Origin: Lonepinella sp042468235
GTDB taxonomy: Bacteria; Pseudomonadota; Gammaproteobacteria; Enterobacterales; Pasteurellaceae
Assembly: GCF_042468235.1 (NCBI RefSeq)
Contig: NZ_CP170386.1
Location: forward strand, 930,001 to 994,000
DNA length: 64,000 nt
Reading direction: 5' to 3'
In this document: one piece after another, positions 1 to 8,952 of the stretch
Layout of the letters: each line of letters opens with the position of its first letter
How positions within the stretch are numbered: position 1 is the first letter of the stretch
Made by a program: the position numbers and the translations under genes
Notes under the pieces: model-generated
What the model was told of the DNA's origin: nothing
The model's database searches: none
What the model saw: the letters and a program-made list of their open reading frames with translations, nothing else

Positions 1-1820
1 GAAATGGAGCAGGAAAATCCACTCTACTAAAAATTTTGGCTGGTGATGTGGTGATGGACGATGGCAAATTATTGTTGAGCCAAGATTTGGTAGTGTCTCG
101 TTTAGAGCAAGATCCACCACGCAATGCCACGGGCAATGTATTTGATTATGTGGCAGAAGGCATTGGGCATTTATCCGAGTTGCTCAAAGAATATCATCAT
201 CTTTCTACCCAATTAGAACAGGATTATAGCAACAGCCTACTGAATAAATTGGCCAGCGTGCAAGCCCAATTAGAACACGCTAACGGTTGGCAATTTGATA
301 ATAAAATCAAGGAAGTATTGGTAAAACTTAATCTGAATCCTGAAACCAAACTGGCGGATTTATCCGGCGGTTGGTTACGCAAAGCCGCATTAGCTCGAGC
401 ATTGGTATGTAATCCTGATGTGTTGCTATTGGACGAACCTACCAACCATTTAGACGTGGATGCTATTGAATGGTTGGAAGCCTTTTTGCTGGATTTTAAA
501 GGCAGTATCGTATTTATTTCCCACGATCGTTCGTTTATCCGCAAAATGGCGACACGCATTGTGGATCTTGACCGTGGACAACTGGTGTCCTATTCGGGCG
601 ATTACGATAATTATCTCACCACCAAAGAAGAAAACCTTCGAGTGGAAGAATTGCAAAATGCCCTATTTGATAAAAAACTCGCCCAAGAAGAAGTGTGGAT
701 TCGGCAAGGCATTAAAGCTCGCCGTACCCGTAATGAAGGACGTGTGCGAGCTTTAAAAGCCTTACGAGAAGAACGCCGTCAACGCCGTGATCAGCTGGGT
801 ACCGCCAAATTGCAACTCGATCATTCCAGCCGTTCAGGTAAAATTGTGTTTGAAGTGGAAAATGCCAGTTTTGAGATTGGTGGTAAAAAATTGCTCACCA
901 ACTTTAGCACCACCATTTTGCGTGGCGATAAAATTGCTTTAGTGGGTACAAATGGCTGTGGCAAAACAACCTTTATTAAATTATTACTCGAACAGTTTAA
1001 ACCAACCAGTGGTACTATCCGTTGTGGTACCAAATTAGACATTGCCTATTTTGACCAATATCGCATCGATCTCGATCCTGAAAAAACTGTGATGGACAAC
1101 GTGGCAGACGGTAAACAAGATATTGAAGTCAACGGCATCAAACGCCACGTGTTAGGCTATCTACAAGATTTCTTATTCCCACCGAAACGAGCGATGACCC
1201 CAGTGAAAGCCCTGTCGGGCGGCGAACGCAATCGTCTTCTGTTGGCAAAATTATTGCTCAAGCCGAATAATTTGTTAATTCTGGATGAACCAACCAACGA
1301 TTTAGATGTGGAAACCCTTGAATTATTAGAAGAAATTTTGGCGGATTATCAAGGCACGCTGCTTATCGTCAGCCACGACCGTCAATTTATTGATAACGTC
1401 GCCACCGAATGTTATATGTTTGAAGGCAACGGCGTGTTGAATAAATATGTCGGCGGTTATTTTGATGCCAAACAGCAACAAGCTAATGTCTTTGCTCAAA
1501 AAGCCTTGAATGAATCGGTTAAAAAAACAGAAAAAACCGCGGTGGAAAATCCAAAAGTTTATGAAAAACCGAAAAAGCAAGCGGTAAAACTCTCTTATAA
1601 AGAACAACGTGAGCTGGAACAGCTTCCCCAACAATTAGAAGAATTAGAGCAAAAAATCACCGCACTTCAAACGGAAGTCGGTAGCCCTGAGTTTTTCCAA
1701 CAGGATCACAGTTACACCAGCGAAAAATTGCAATTGTTGGCGAATCTGGAAAGCGAATTGGAACAGGCGTTTTCGCGGTGGGAAGAGTTGGAAGAAAAAC
1801 GATCCTCTACCCTGCATTAA
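1..1820 (+). CDS. uup: ABC-F ATPase Uup (5'-truncated by window edge)
   Basis: Cytosolic ABC-F ATPase with two nucleotide-binding domains and no membrane domain. The family acts on ribosomes and branched DNA intermediates. The open frame runs in from the window edge: codons from base 3 read NGAGKSTLLKILAG, the first Walker A, so the N-terminus lies upstream and any start inside the window is artificial. Visible are the first signature and Walker B (LSGGW, LLLDEPTNHLD), a second Walker A (GTNGCGKTT), and a second signature and Walker B (LSGGERNR, LILDEPTNDLD). The lysine- and glutamate-rich C-terminal tail of about 80 residues matches the coiled-coil domain that separates Uup from other ABC-F proteins. 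Confidence 0.95.
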   Translation, partial: NGAGKSTLLKILAGDVVMDDGKLLLSQDLVVSRLEQDPPRNATGNVFDYVAEGIGHLSELLKEYHHLSTQLEQDYSNSLLNKLASVQAQLEHANGWQFDNKIKEVLVKLNLNPETKLADLSGGWLRKAALARALVCNPDVLLLDEPTNHLDVDAIEWLEAFLLDFKGSIVFISHDRSFIRKMATRIVDLDRGQLVSYSGDYDNYLTTKEENLRVEELQNALFDKKLAQEEVWIRQGIKARRTRNEGRVRALKALREERRQRRDQLGTAKLQLDHSSRSGKIVFEVENASFEIGGKKLLTNFSTTILRGDKIALVGTNGCGKTTFIKLLLEQFKPTSGTIRCGTKLDIAYFDQYRIDLDPEKTVMDNVADGKQDIEVNGIKRHVLGYLQDFLFPPKRAMTPVKALSGGERNRLLLAKLLLKPNNLLILDEPTNDLDVETLELLEEILADYQGTLLIVSHDRQFIDNVATECYMFEGNGVLNKYVGGYFDAKQQQANVFAQKALNESVKKTEKTAVENPKVYEKPKKQAVKLSYKEQRELEQLPQQLEELEQKITALQTEVGSPEFFQQDHSYTSEKLQLLANLESELEQAFSRWEELEEKRSSTLH

Positions 1821-1841
1821 CGTATAGGGTTACAAATAGCC

Positions 1842-1914
1842 TTGATGCTCCGTATCTGCTTATAATAGATGCAAGGCATTGGCAATATGCTTAACTCCGT
1901 ACGACAGTGCGGGG
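1842..1914. repeat. Dispersed intergenic repeat, copy 1 (between uup and parE)
   Basis: On the minus strand it reads CACTGTCGTACGGAGTTAAG, continuing CATATTG; on the plus strand it holds GATGCTCCGTATCTGCTTA and ends CAGTGCGGGG. It shares these blocks with the element after sapF. It fills most of the uup-parE gap. Confidence 0.65.
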
Positions 1915-1936
1915 TAATAATAAAAAAGATAACATT

Positions 1937-3856
1937 ATGACCGAAAAAAATTACGACTCCATTAACATTCAAGTCCTCAAAGGGCTTGAACCGGTACAAG
2001 TTCGCCCCGGAATGTACACCGACACTACTCGTCCCAACCACTTAGGGCAAGAAGTCATTGATAACAGCGTAGATGAAGCTCTTGCAGGTTATGCCACTAA
2101 AATTGAAGTGGTTTTGCATAAAGATCAATCCTTAGAAGTCACCGACAATGGTCGGGGAATGCCAGTGGATATGCACCCAACCGAAAAAATGTCAGGGGTG
2201 GAAGTGATCTTGACTAAACTACACGCAGGCGGAAAATTTTCCAATAAAAATTATGAATTTTCTGGCGGTTTGCATGGTGTAGGAATTTCTGTAGTGAATG
2301 CCCTTTCCGAACGGGTGGACGTGACCATTAAACGTAACGGCGAAGTGCATCATATTGCCTTTGCTAATGGAGAAAAAGTCGAAGAACTTGAAGTTGTTGA
2401 CAGTTGTGGACGGCGAAATACAGGAACAACCGTCCATTTCAAACCTAATCCCAAATATTTTGACAGCGATAAATTTTCCGTTTCTCGGTTGCGTCATTTA
2501 TTGCGGGCAAAAGCTGTGTTGTGTTCGGGGTTGGAAATTAAATTTATTGATAAAGTCAACGGTACCGAAGATATTTGGCTTTATCAAGATGGTTTATCTG
2601 ATTATTTAAGTGAAGCCGTCAATGGTTTTAATACTCTACCTGAAACGCCCTTTGTAGGCGAATTTAAGGCCAATTACGAAGCGGTTTCTTGGGCTTTATT
2701 ATGGTTACCTGAGGGGGGCGAATTACTCGGTGAAAGCTATGTAAATTTAATTCCGACTGTTCTAGGAGGCACCCATGTCAATGGCTTGCGTCAAGGTTTG
2801 CTTGACGCTATGCGAGAGTTTTGTGAGTTCCACAATTTATTGCCACGCAATGTTAAACTTACGGCTGATGACCTGTGGGATCGTTGTGCCTATGTGTTGT
2901 CGCTAAAAATGCATGATCCGCAATTTTCAGGGCAAACCAAAGAACGCTTATCTTCTCGTCAAAGTGCGGTATTTATTAGTGGTGTGGTGAAAGATGCCTT
3001 TAGTCTTTGGCTGAATAATAACGTAGAACAAGCTAAAGCCTTGGCTGAAATGGCGATTAGTTCGGCACAAAAACGCTTAAATGCGGCGAAAAAAGTGGTG
3101 CGTAAAAAACTGACATCAGGTCCGGCATTGCCCGGTAAATTAGCAGATTGTTCGCAGCAGGATTTAGATCGCACCGAGCTGTTTTTAGTGGAAGGGGATT
3201 CTGCGGGCGGTTCCGCCAAACAGGCTCGGAATCGAGATTATCAAGCGATTTTGCCATTACGAGGTAAAATTCTAAATACTTGGGAAGTGGCTTCTGATCA
3301 GGTGTTAGGATCGGAAGAAGTGCATAATATTGCGGTGGCACTGGGGATTGACCCCGATAGTGATGATTTAAGTCAACTCCGCTATGGCAAAGTCTGTATT
3401 CTCGCTGATGCGGACAGCGATGGTTTACATATTGCTACCCTACTTTGTGCATTATTTTTACGCCATTTTCCAAAACTCGTACAACAAGGACATGTTTTTG
3501 TAGCAATGCCACCGTTGTATCGCATTGACTTAGGCAAAGAAGTTTATTATGCCCTTGACGAAAGCGAAAAAGAAGGGATTTTAGATCGTCTCAAAGGTAA
3601 ACGTGGACAACTTAATGTACAACGTTTCAAAGGGTTAGGAGAAATGAATCCAAGCCAGTTACGGGAAACGACAATGGATCCAAATACTCGCCGTTTGGTA
3701 CAATTAACTTATCAAGTAGAAAGCGCGGTAGAAAATAATAATGTTTTGCCAAACGACACCTTTGAGTTAATGGATATGTTACTCAATAAAAAGCGAGCAG
3801 ATGACCGTAAAAACTGGTTGCAAGAGAAAGGAGATTTGGTAGATTTGACGGTCTAA
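1937..3856 (+). CDS. parE: DNA topoisomerase IV subunit B (ParE)
   Basis: ATPase subunit of topoisomerase IV, which decatenates daughter chromosomes together with ParC. The frame opens at 1907, but I place the start at 1937 because the protein then begins MTEKNYDS and aligns with ParE from its first residues (639 aa; the E. coli protein is about 630). It shows the GHKL motifs (VIDNSVDEAL, DNGRGMPV, GGLHGVGISVVNAL), the TOPRIM region (LVEGDSAGGSAKQAR, ILADADSDGLHI) and the conserved tail with NWLQEKGD. parC follows about 100 bases downstream, so co-transcription is likely, with an inverted repeat lying between them. Confidence 0.97.
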   Translation: MTEKNYDSINIQVLKGLEPVQVRPGMYTDTTRPNHLGQEVIDNSVDEALAGYATKIEVVLHKDQSLEVTDNGRGMPVDMHPTEKMSGVEVILTKLHAGGKFSNKNYEFSGGLHGVGISVVNALSERVDVTIKRNGEVHHIAFANGEKVEELEVVDSCGRRNTGTTVHFKPNPKYFDSDKFSVSRLRHLLRAKAVLCSGLEIKFIDKVNGTEDIWLYQDGLSDYLSEAVNGFNTLPETPFVGEFKANYEAVSWALLWLPEGGELLGESYVNLIPTVLGGTHVNGLRQGLLDAMREFCEFHNLLPRNVKLTADDLWDRCAYVLSLKMHDPQFSGQTKERLSSRQSAVFISGVVKDAFSLWLNNNVEQAKALAEMAISSAQKRLNAAKKVVRKKLTSGPALPGKLADCSQQDLDRTELFLVEGDSAGGSAKQARNRDYQAILPLRGKILNTWEVASDQVLGSEEVHNIAVALGIDPDSDDLSQLRYGKVCILADADSDGLHIATLLCALFLRHFPKLVQQGHVFVAMPPLYRIDLGKEVYYALDESEKEGILDRLKGKRGQLNVQRFKGLGEMNPSQLRETTMDPNTRRLVQLTYQVESAVENNNVLPNDTFELMDMLLNKKRADDRKNWLQEKGDLVDLTV

Positions 3857-3869
3857 CACTCATATTATT

Positions 3870-3945
3870 GTAGGGGCGGACCTATATGTCCGCCCGCCAA
3901 AAACGGAGCGTAATTTTCGGGCGGGACACATAGATCCATCCCTAC
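3870..3945. repeat. Inverted repeat between parE and parC
   Basis: Two arms of about 27 bases, 3870-3896 and 3918-3945, are near-complementary: GTAGGGGCGGACC on the left, GATCCATCCCTAC on the right, with matching ATATGTCCGCCCG and CGGGCGGGACACATA inside. The arms are imperfect, there is no T-run, and no protein is encoded. It resembles a small palindromic intergenic repeat unit more than a terminator. It ends a few bases before parC and could fold in the parE-parC mRNA. Confidence 0.8.
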
Positions 3946-3960
3946 GGAATGAATAAAAAT

Positions 3961-6222
3961 ATGACAGAAAATAACTCAACAATCAACTATGAAGGCATTG
4001 AACAAATGCCACTTCGCACTTTTACCGAAAGTGCTTATTTAAATTATTCCATGTATGTAATCATGGATCGTGCCTTGCCGTTTATCGGTGACGGTCTTAA
4101 GCCTGTACAACGTCGCATTATTTATTCCATGTCGGAACTTGGTTTAAACGCCAGTGCAAAGTATAAAAAATCTGCTCGTACCGTGGGTGATGTATTAGGT
4201 AAATTTCATCCACATGGTGACAGTGCTTGTTATGAAGCCATGGTATTAATGGCCCAACCCTTTTCTTATCGCTATCCATTGGTGGACGGACAAGGTAACT
4301 GGGGATCGGTGGACGATCCAAAATACTTTGCGGCAATGCGTTATACGGAATCACGACTTGCCAAAATATCTGAAGTATTACTTGGAGAATTAGGGCAAGG
4401 CACGGTAGATTATCAACCGAATTTTGATGGCACCCTGCAAGAACCACAATATTTACCTGCTCGCCTACCGCATATTTTACTGAACGGTACAACGGGAATT
4501 GCTGTCGGTATGGCAACGGATATTCCACCACATAATATCAATGAAATTGCCGATGCGTGCATTATGTTATTAGAGAATCCAAAGGTAACACTAGATGATT
4601 TATTAACCATTGTACAAGGTCCTGACTTCCCAACCGAAGCAGAAATTATCACGCCGAAAACGGATATTCGCAAAATTTACGAGCAAGGGCGTGGTTCAAT
4701 AAAAATGCGTGCAACGTGGAAAAAAGAAGACGGCGAAATTATCATTACAGCAGTGCCACATCAATCGTCACCAACCAAGATTCAAGCACAAATTGCCGAC
4801 CAAATGAATAGCAAAAAATTGCCAATGTTAGAAGATATGCGTGATGAGGCTGATCAAGATAACCCTGTGCGAATTGTGTTGGTGCCACGTTCTAACCGTG
4901 TGGATGTGGATGCCGTAATGGCACATTTATTTGCAACCACCGATCTGGAGCGATCTTATCGCGTGAATATGAATATGATCGGTCTCGATCATAAACCTGC
5001 AGTGAAAGGCTTGTTGGCAATATTAACCGAATGGCTTCAATTCCGCCGCACTACCGTGACTCGCCGTTTACAACATCGGTTAGATAAGGTGTTGGCAAGA
5101 TTACATATTTTAGCAGGGCTAATGATTGCTTATCTCAATATTGATGAAGTGATTGAGATTATCCGCCACGAAGATGACCCCAAAGCCGAACTTATCGCCC
5201 GATTTAACTTGAGTGAAGAACAAGCGGAGGCCATTTTGAACTTGCGTTTACGCCATTTAGCCAAATTGGAAGAGCAAGAATTAAAGGCAGAGCAAGATAA
5301 ACTTGCTGAAGAACGAGAACAATTAGAGCAGCTACTCAGTTCCGAACGCCGTTTAAATACGCTGATTAAAAAAGAAATTCAACAGGATGCCAAAACCTAC
5401 ACTAGCCCACGCCGTTCACCATTAGTTGAACGTGCAGAAGCCAAAGCCATTTCAGAATCGGAAATGTTACCCGCTGAAGCGATCACTGTGATTTTATCGG
5501 AACAAGGCTGGGTACGTTGTGCTAAAGGTCATGAGATTGATGTGACAGGGCTAAACTACAAAGCTGGTGATAAATATCTTGATCACGCTCAAGGTAAAAG
5601 TAATCAGCCTGCGGTGTTTATTGATAGCACGGGTCGAAGTTATGCACTGGATCCGTTAAGTTTGCCATCGGCTCGTTCACAAGGTGAACCGCTTACCGGA
5701 AAATTGACCTTGCCTAGCGGAGCAAATGTAGAACAAGTATTAATTGAAAATAATGATCAAGCTTTATTAATGTCATCTAGTGCTGGTTATGGTTTTATTT
5801 GTCAATTTGATGATTTAGTCGCTCGCAATAAAGCAGGTAAAGCGGTAATTAGCTTACCTGAAAATGCTAAAGTGCTACCTATCAAAATTCTGCAAAAAAA
5901 CACCGCACTTTTAGTGGCATTAACTCAAGCTGGACGCATGTTAATCTTCCCAGTGGCAGATTTACCACAGCTTGCCAAAGGTAAAGGTAATAAAATTATC
6001 ACAATATCTGCTGCCGATCTGAAAATGGATAAAGATAGTCTGGTGAAATTGCTGTTAATTTCCGAACGAGCCAGCTTGGTATTTTATTCGGGTAAACGTA
6101 AAATCACCTTAAAACCAGAAGACTTACAAAAATTCCGTGCTGAACGCGGTCGTAAAGGCTCAAATTTACCACGTGGTTTACACAGTGGTGTAGAAATTAA
6201 AGTAATCGAACCAGCAGAATAG
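3961..6222 (+). CDS. parC: DNA topoisomerase IV subunit A (ParC)
   Basis: DNA-cleaving subunit of topoisomerase IV. I chose ATG 3961 (753 aa) over ATG 3949, because the GGA at 3946-3948 abuts the earlier start but sits 12 bases before the later one, and the family usually starts just before NYEGIEQMPLRTFTE. The active-site tyrosine is in AAMRYTESRL. The quinolone-resistance region reads HPHGDSACYEAM, so the serine and glutamate commonly changed in resistant strains are intact. A helical coiled coil (about residues 420-490) is followed by the C-terminal beta-pinwheel. The gene is followed by a clear intrinsic terminator. Confidence 0.96.
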   Translation: MTENNSTINYEGIEQMPLRTFTESAYLNYSMYVIMDRALPFIGDGLKPVQRRIIYSMSELGLNASAKYKKSARTVGDVLGKFHPHGDSACYEAMVLMAQPFSYRYPLVDGQGNWGSVDDPKYFAAMRYTESRLAKISEVLLGELGQGTVDYQPNFDGTLQEPQYLPARLPHILLNGTTGIAVGMATDIPPHNINEIADACIMLLENPKVTLDDLLTIVQGPDFPTEAEIITPKTDIRKIYEQGRGSIKMRATWKKEDGEIIITAVPHQSSPTKIQAQIADQMNSKKLPMLEDMRDEADQDNPVRIVLVPRSNRVDVDAVMAHLFATTDLERSYRVNMNMIGLDHKPAVKGLLAILTEWLQFRRTTVTRRLQHRLDKVLARLHILAGLMIAYLNIDEVIEIIRHEDDPKAELIARFNLSEEQAEAILNLRLRHLAKLEEQELKAEQDKLAEEREQLEQLLSSERRLNTLIKKEIQQDAKTYTSPRRSPLVERAEAKAISESEMLPAEAITVILSEQGWVRCAKGHEIDVTGLNYKAGDKYLDHAQGKSNQPAVFIDSTGRSYALDPLSLPSARSQGEPLTGKLTLPSGANVEQVLIENNDQALLMSSSAGYGFICQFDDLVARNKAGKAVISLPENAKVLPIKILQKNTALLVALTQAGRMLIFPVADLPQLAKGKGNKIITISAADLKMDKDSLVKLLLISERASLVFYSGKRKITLKPEDLQKFRAERGRKGSNLPRGLHSGVEIKVIEPAE

Positions 6223-6234
6223 TATAAAAACAAC

Positions 6235-6260
6235 ATAGGGGAAAATTTCCCCTATTTTTC
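6235..6260 (+). terminator. Intrinsic terminator of parE-parC
   Basis: Stem ATAGGGGAAA paired with TTTCCCCTAT, immediately followed by a T-run. It lies 13 bases past the parC stop codon. Confidence 0.88.
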
Positions 6261-6323
6261 ATTTTCCAAATGGCAAAATATGCTTTAGAATAAAACAAAA
6301 TTTTAACACTACATTGTTATCCT

Positions 6324-6884
6324 ATGAAACTAAATTTTCCAACCCTATTAACGATTTTCCGAGTAATATTAATTCCGTTTTTTATTATTGCTTTTTACTT
6401 GCCCGCCTATTGGACCAATATTGTTACCACAGCAATTTTCTTTGTAGCATCTATCACTGATTTATTTGATGGTTATTTAGCTCGCAGATGGAAACAAACT
6501 ACTCGGTTTGGGGCCTTCTTAGATCCGGTGGCAGATAAAGTAATTGTATCCGCGGCGCTGATTTTAATTGTAGAATACTATCATGTCTTTTGGATTACGA
6601 TACCCGCTATTGTGGTTATCTCAAGAGAAATTATTGTTTCTGCTTTACGTGAATGGATGGCAGAAATCGGTAGTCGTACTAAAGTGGCGGTATCTTGGAT
6701 TGGCAAAGTCAAAACTACCGCTCAAATGTTAGCACTTGGTGGATTATTATGGCGTTATAACGAATTAATGGAATATTCTGCTATTGCACTACTATATATA
6801 GCTGCAATTCTAACTATTTGGTCAATGATGCAGTATTTAAATGCGGCAAAAGAACCTTTATTACAAGATCATAGCCATGAATAA
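6324..6884 (+). CDS. pgsA: CDP-diacylglycerol--glycerol-3-phosphate 3-phosphatidyltransferase
   Basis: Inner-membrane enzyme that makes phosphatidylglycerol phosphate, the committed step to phosphatidylglycerol and cardiolipin. At 186 aa it is the usual length. The CDP-alcohol phosphotransferase signature is complete at about residues 46-72: DLFDGYLARRW, then RFGAFLDPVADK, giving the DG-AR-G-D-D spacing. Several hydrophobic segments fit an integral membrane protein. It stands alone between the parC terminator and the tRNA genes. Confidence 0.95.
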   Translation: MKLNFPTLLTIFRVILIPFFIIAFYLPAYWTNIVTTAIFFVASITDLFDGYLARRWKQTTRFGAFLDPVADKVIVSAALILIVEYYHVFWITIPAIVVISREIIVSALREWMAEIGSRTKVAVSWIGKVKTTAQMLALGGLLWRYNELMEYSAIALLYIAAILTIWSMMQYLNAAKEPLLQDHSHE

Positions 6885-6955
6885 TTAACTTGTTTATAAA
6901 AATGCAATAAATCGACTTAAAATTAGTCGCTTGAATTTATTATTTAAAATAACGT

Positions 6956-6983
6956 TTGACTAGGATCAGAAAATCCGTAAAAT
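6956..6983 (+). promoter_or_regulatory. Promoter of the tRNA-Gly/tRNA-Leu pair
   Basis: A -35 TTGACT (6956-6961) and a -10 TAAAAT (6978-6983) are separated by 16 bases. Transcription would start about 25-30 bases before the first tRNA. Confidence 0.65.
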
Positions 6984-7017
6984 TCATTTCCGTTAACAGC
7001 AACAAGCTGACGACAAA

Positions 7018-7093
<76 letters not shown>

Positions 7094-7124
7094 AATTAAC
7101 CTAATCAGTTAGGAAATGCGTTTA

Positions 7125-7211
7125 GCCCGAGTGGCGGAATCGGTAGACGCAAGGGATTTAAAATCCCTCGCCTTTCGGGGCGTGCCAGTTCAAGTCTGGC
7201 CTCGGGCACCA
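7125..7211 (+). tRNA. tRNA-Leu (anticodon TAA)
   Basis: An 87-base class II tRNA with a long variable arm (CGCCTTTCGGGGCG). Acceptor GCCCGAG pairs with CTCGGGC, the anticodon loop holds TAA within GATTTAAAATC, and CCA is encoded. Confidence 0.98.
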
Positions 7212-7562
7212 TAAATTATCTAAATAAAATCAACTGATTATAATTCCGAAGTACACTTCCAATAGTTAGAGTAAAATTGTTGAAAACTATCTAAATATTA
7301 TATAATTGTAACGATTAAAGTGCTTCTCATACATCAATCATATTAAATCCAATCATTTTTATCGTTCTGAAATTGGATGGCGATTTTTTCTCATGATCTT
7401 AATAAAATTATCGACAACTACAATAATAAACAAAAAATAAAATCAATAATAAGTATGAGAAATAATGCAATTATGTGGATTATAATCACGTTGCTTTGAC
7501 CTTCCGAAGTAGGCTAATTTGTGTAAATTTAAACTTGGCTTATGATAAAAAACCTTTCACCG

Positions 7563-7662
7563 TTGTCAATTTCCTTTTTTACTGTAAAATTAGTCTATAA
7601 ACAACACCATCAGAGGAAACTTCATGGTTTACAATAGGTTATATACTTATTTATCCTTTTAA
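7563..7662 (+). promoter_or_regulatory. Orphan promoter, Shine-Dalgarno and 12-codon open frame
   Basis: A -35 TTGTCA (7563-7568) and -10 TAAAAT (7585-7590) are 16 bases apart, followed by a strong ribosome-binding site AGAGGAAA and an ATG at 7624. The frame stops after 12 codons (MVYNRLYTYLSF). A good promoter and start signal with almost no product suggests either the stub of a lost gene or a leader peptide. An IS-like palindrome begins 26 bases after the stop. Confidence 0.45.
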
Positions 7663-7687
7663 GATATTTGACTATATTTAGTTATTA

Positions 7688-7739
7688 AATCTGCACCTTA
7701 ATAGGTTAGCGGTTAGTCTAACTTTTGAGGTGCAGATCA
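7688..7739. mobile_element. IS-end relic (palindrome of two IS3-type ends)
   Basis: ATCTGCACCT at 7689 is mirrored by AGGTGCAGAT at 7728. The right arm (GTTAGTCTAACTTTTGAGG then TGCAGATCA) resembles the right end of the complete IS at 61824-63245 (TGTCCAACTTTTGGGG then GGCAGATCA). Two ends back to back with no transposase between them look like an internally deleted element of a related IS family. Confidence 0.55.
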
Positions 7740-7758
7740 AAAAAGGCAGTGATTAATA

Positions 7759-8922
7759 TTATTTAATCACTTCCGTAAGTAACTTCTGATAATCTACCAA
7801 AGCATCAGAAGTAATATCACTAATACGTTGATTGCTAGTTAACGTCATGGCAACTTTCATTTCTTTTTTGAAAATATCTAACATATTTTCTACGCCTGCA
7901 CGACCAGCCGCACCTAAAGCATACACAAAAGAGCGACCTAGCATAGTCGCATCAGCGCCTAAAGCAAGCATTCGCACCACATCTAAACCATTACGAATAC
8001 CTGAATCTGCTAAAATCTTAATCTCGCCTTTTACCGCATCCGCAATCGGTGGCAATGCTCTTGCGCTAGAAAGTACACCATCAAGTTGACGACCACCATG
8101 ATTAGATACAACGATACCGTCTGCGCCGAAACGTACGGCATCTTTAGCATCTTCTGGGTCTAGAATACCTTTAATCACCATTGGACCATCCCAGAAATCA
8201 CGAATCCACTCTAAATCTTGCCAAGAAATAGAGGGGTCAAAGTTTTGCGTTAACCAACCGATATAATCATCTAAATTGATCGGTTTCCCCATATAAGTAG
8301 AGACATTACCTAATGTATGTGGTTTGCCCTTAATCCCCACATCCCACGCCCAAAATGGGTGTGTGATTCCTTGTAATACACGTCGAATTTCTTTATACGG
8401 ACCGCTCATTCCAGAATGCATATCACGGTATCTCGCCCCCGGGGTTGGCATATCCACGGTAAAGACTAAAGTAGAACAGCCCGCAGCTTTAGCACGTTCT
8501 AGAGCATTTTTCATAAAACCACGATCTTTCAATACATAAAGTTGAAACCACATCGGACGTTTAATCGCTGGGGCGACTTCTTCGATCGGGCAAATAGATA
8601 CTGTCGATAAGGTAAACGGAATCCCTTTATTATCTGCTGCTTGAGCAGCTTGCACTTCACCACGACGAGCGTTCATACCTAACGCGCCAACAGGTGCCAA
8701 TGCCACTGGCATAGATAACTTTTCACCGAATAGCTCAATTTCCGTGTCTAATTGCGACATATCTTTTAATACACGCTGTCTTAATGCAATATCTGCTAAA
8801 TCGGTGACATTACGTTCTAAGGTACGTTCCGCATAAGAACCACCGTCTGCATAATGAAACATAAATGGGGGAACTTTGCGTCTTGCTGCTTCACGATAGT
8901 CATTTGCAGATGAAATAATCAT
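7759..8922 (-). CDS. lldD: FMN-dependent L-lactate dehydrogenase
   Basis: Membrane-associated flavoenzyme that oxidises L-lactate to pyruvate and passes electrons to the quinone pool. At 387 aa it is slightly shorter than E. coli LldD (about 396). The alpha-hydroxy acid dehydrogenase fold is clear: FMN-binding MPVALAPVGALGM, WFQLYVLKDR, VFTVDMPTPGARYRD, and the active-site VSNHGGRQLDG with its catalytic histidine. lldP lies 30 bases upstream on the same strand, so the two form an uptake-and-oxidation operon. No lldR regulator is present here. Confidence 0.95.
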   Translation of the reverse strand: MIISSANDYREAARRKVPPFMFHYADGGSYAERTLERNVTDLADIALRQRVLKDMSQLDTEIELFGEKLSMPVALAPVGALGMNARRGEVQAAQAADNKGIPFTLSTVSICPIEEVAPAIKRPMWFQLYVLKDRGFMKNALERAKAAGCSTLVFTVDMPTPGARYRDMHSGMSGPYKEIRRVLQGITHPFWAWDVGIKGKPHTLGNVSTYMGKPINLDDYIGWLTQNFDPSISWQDLEWIRDFWDGPMVIKGILDPEDAKDAVRFGADGIVVSNHGGRQLDGVLSSARALPPIADAVKGEIKILADSGIRNGLDVVRMLALGADATMLGRSFVYALGAAGRAGVENMLDIFKKEMKVAMTLTSNQRISDITSDALVDYQKLLTEVIK

Positions 8923-8952
8923 ATTTTTACCTCTTTTTAAATTATCATTTAA

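Larger units (their letters stand above)
7212..7758. other. Gene-poor interval between tRNA-Leu and lldD
   Basis: About 550 AT-rich bases with no credible gene. From 7212 to 7560 I see nothing functional, only a 10-base direct repeat TTCCGAAGTA (7244 and 7502) and a distant 9-base inverted repeat TTCTCATAC/GTATGAGAA (7324 and 7453). The right part holds an orphan promoter with a tiny open frame and an IS-like palindrome, listed separately. It looks like decayed sequence beside a tRNA locus. Confidence 0.6.

Noticed and set aside
4200..4260. Quinolone-resistance mutations in parC
   Set aside because: The motif HPHGDSACYEAM retains the wild-type serine and glutamate.
7212..7560. Hidden gene or riboswitch in the tRNA-lldD interval
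   Set aside because: Stop codons in all frames, no conserved motif recognised, and only weak short repeats.
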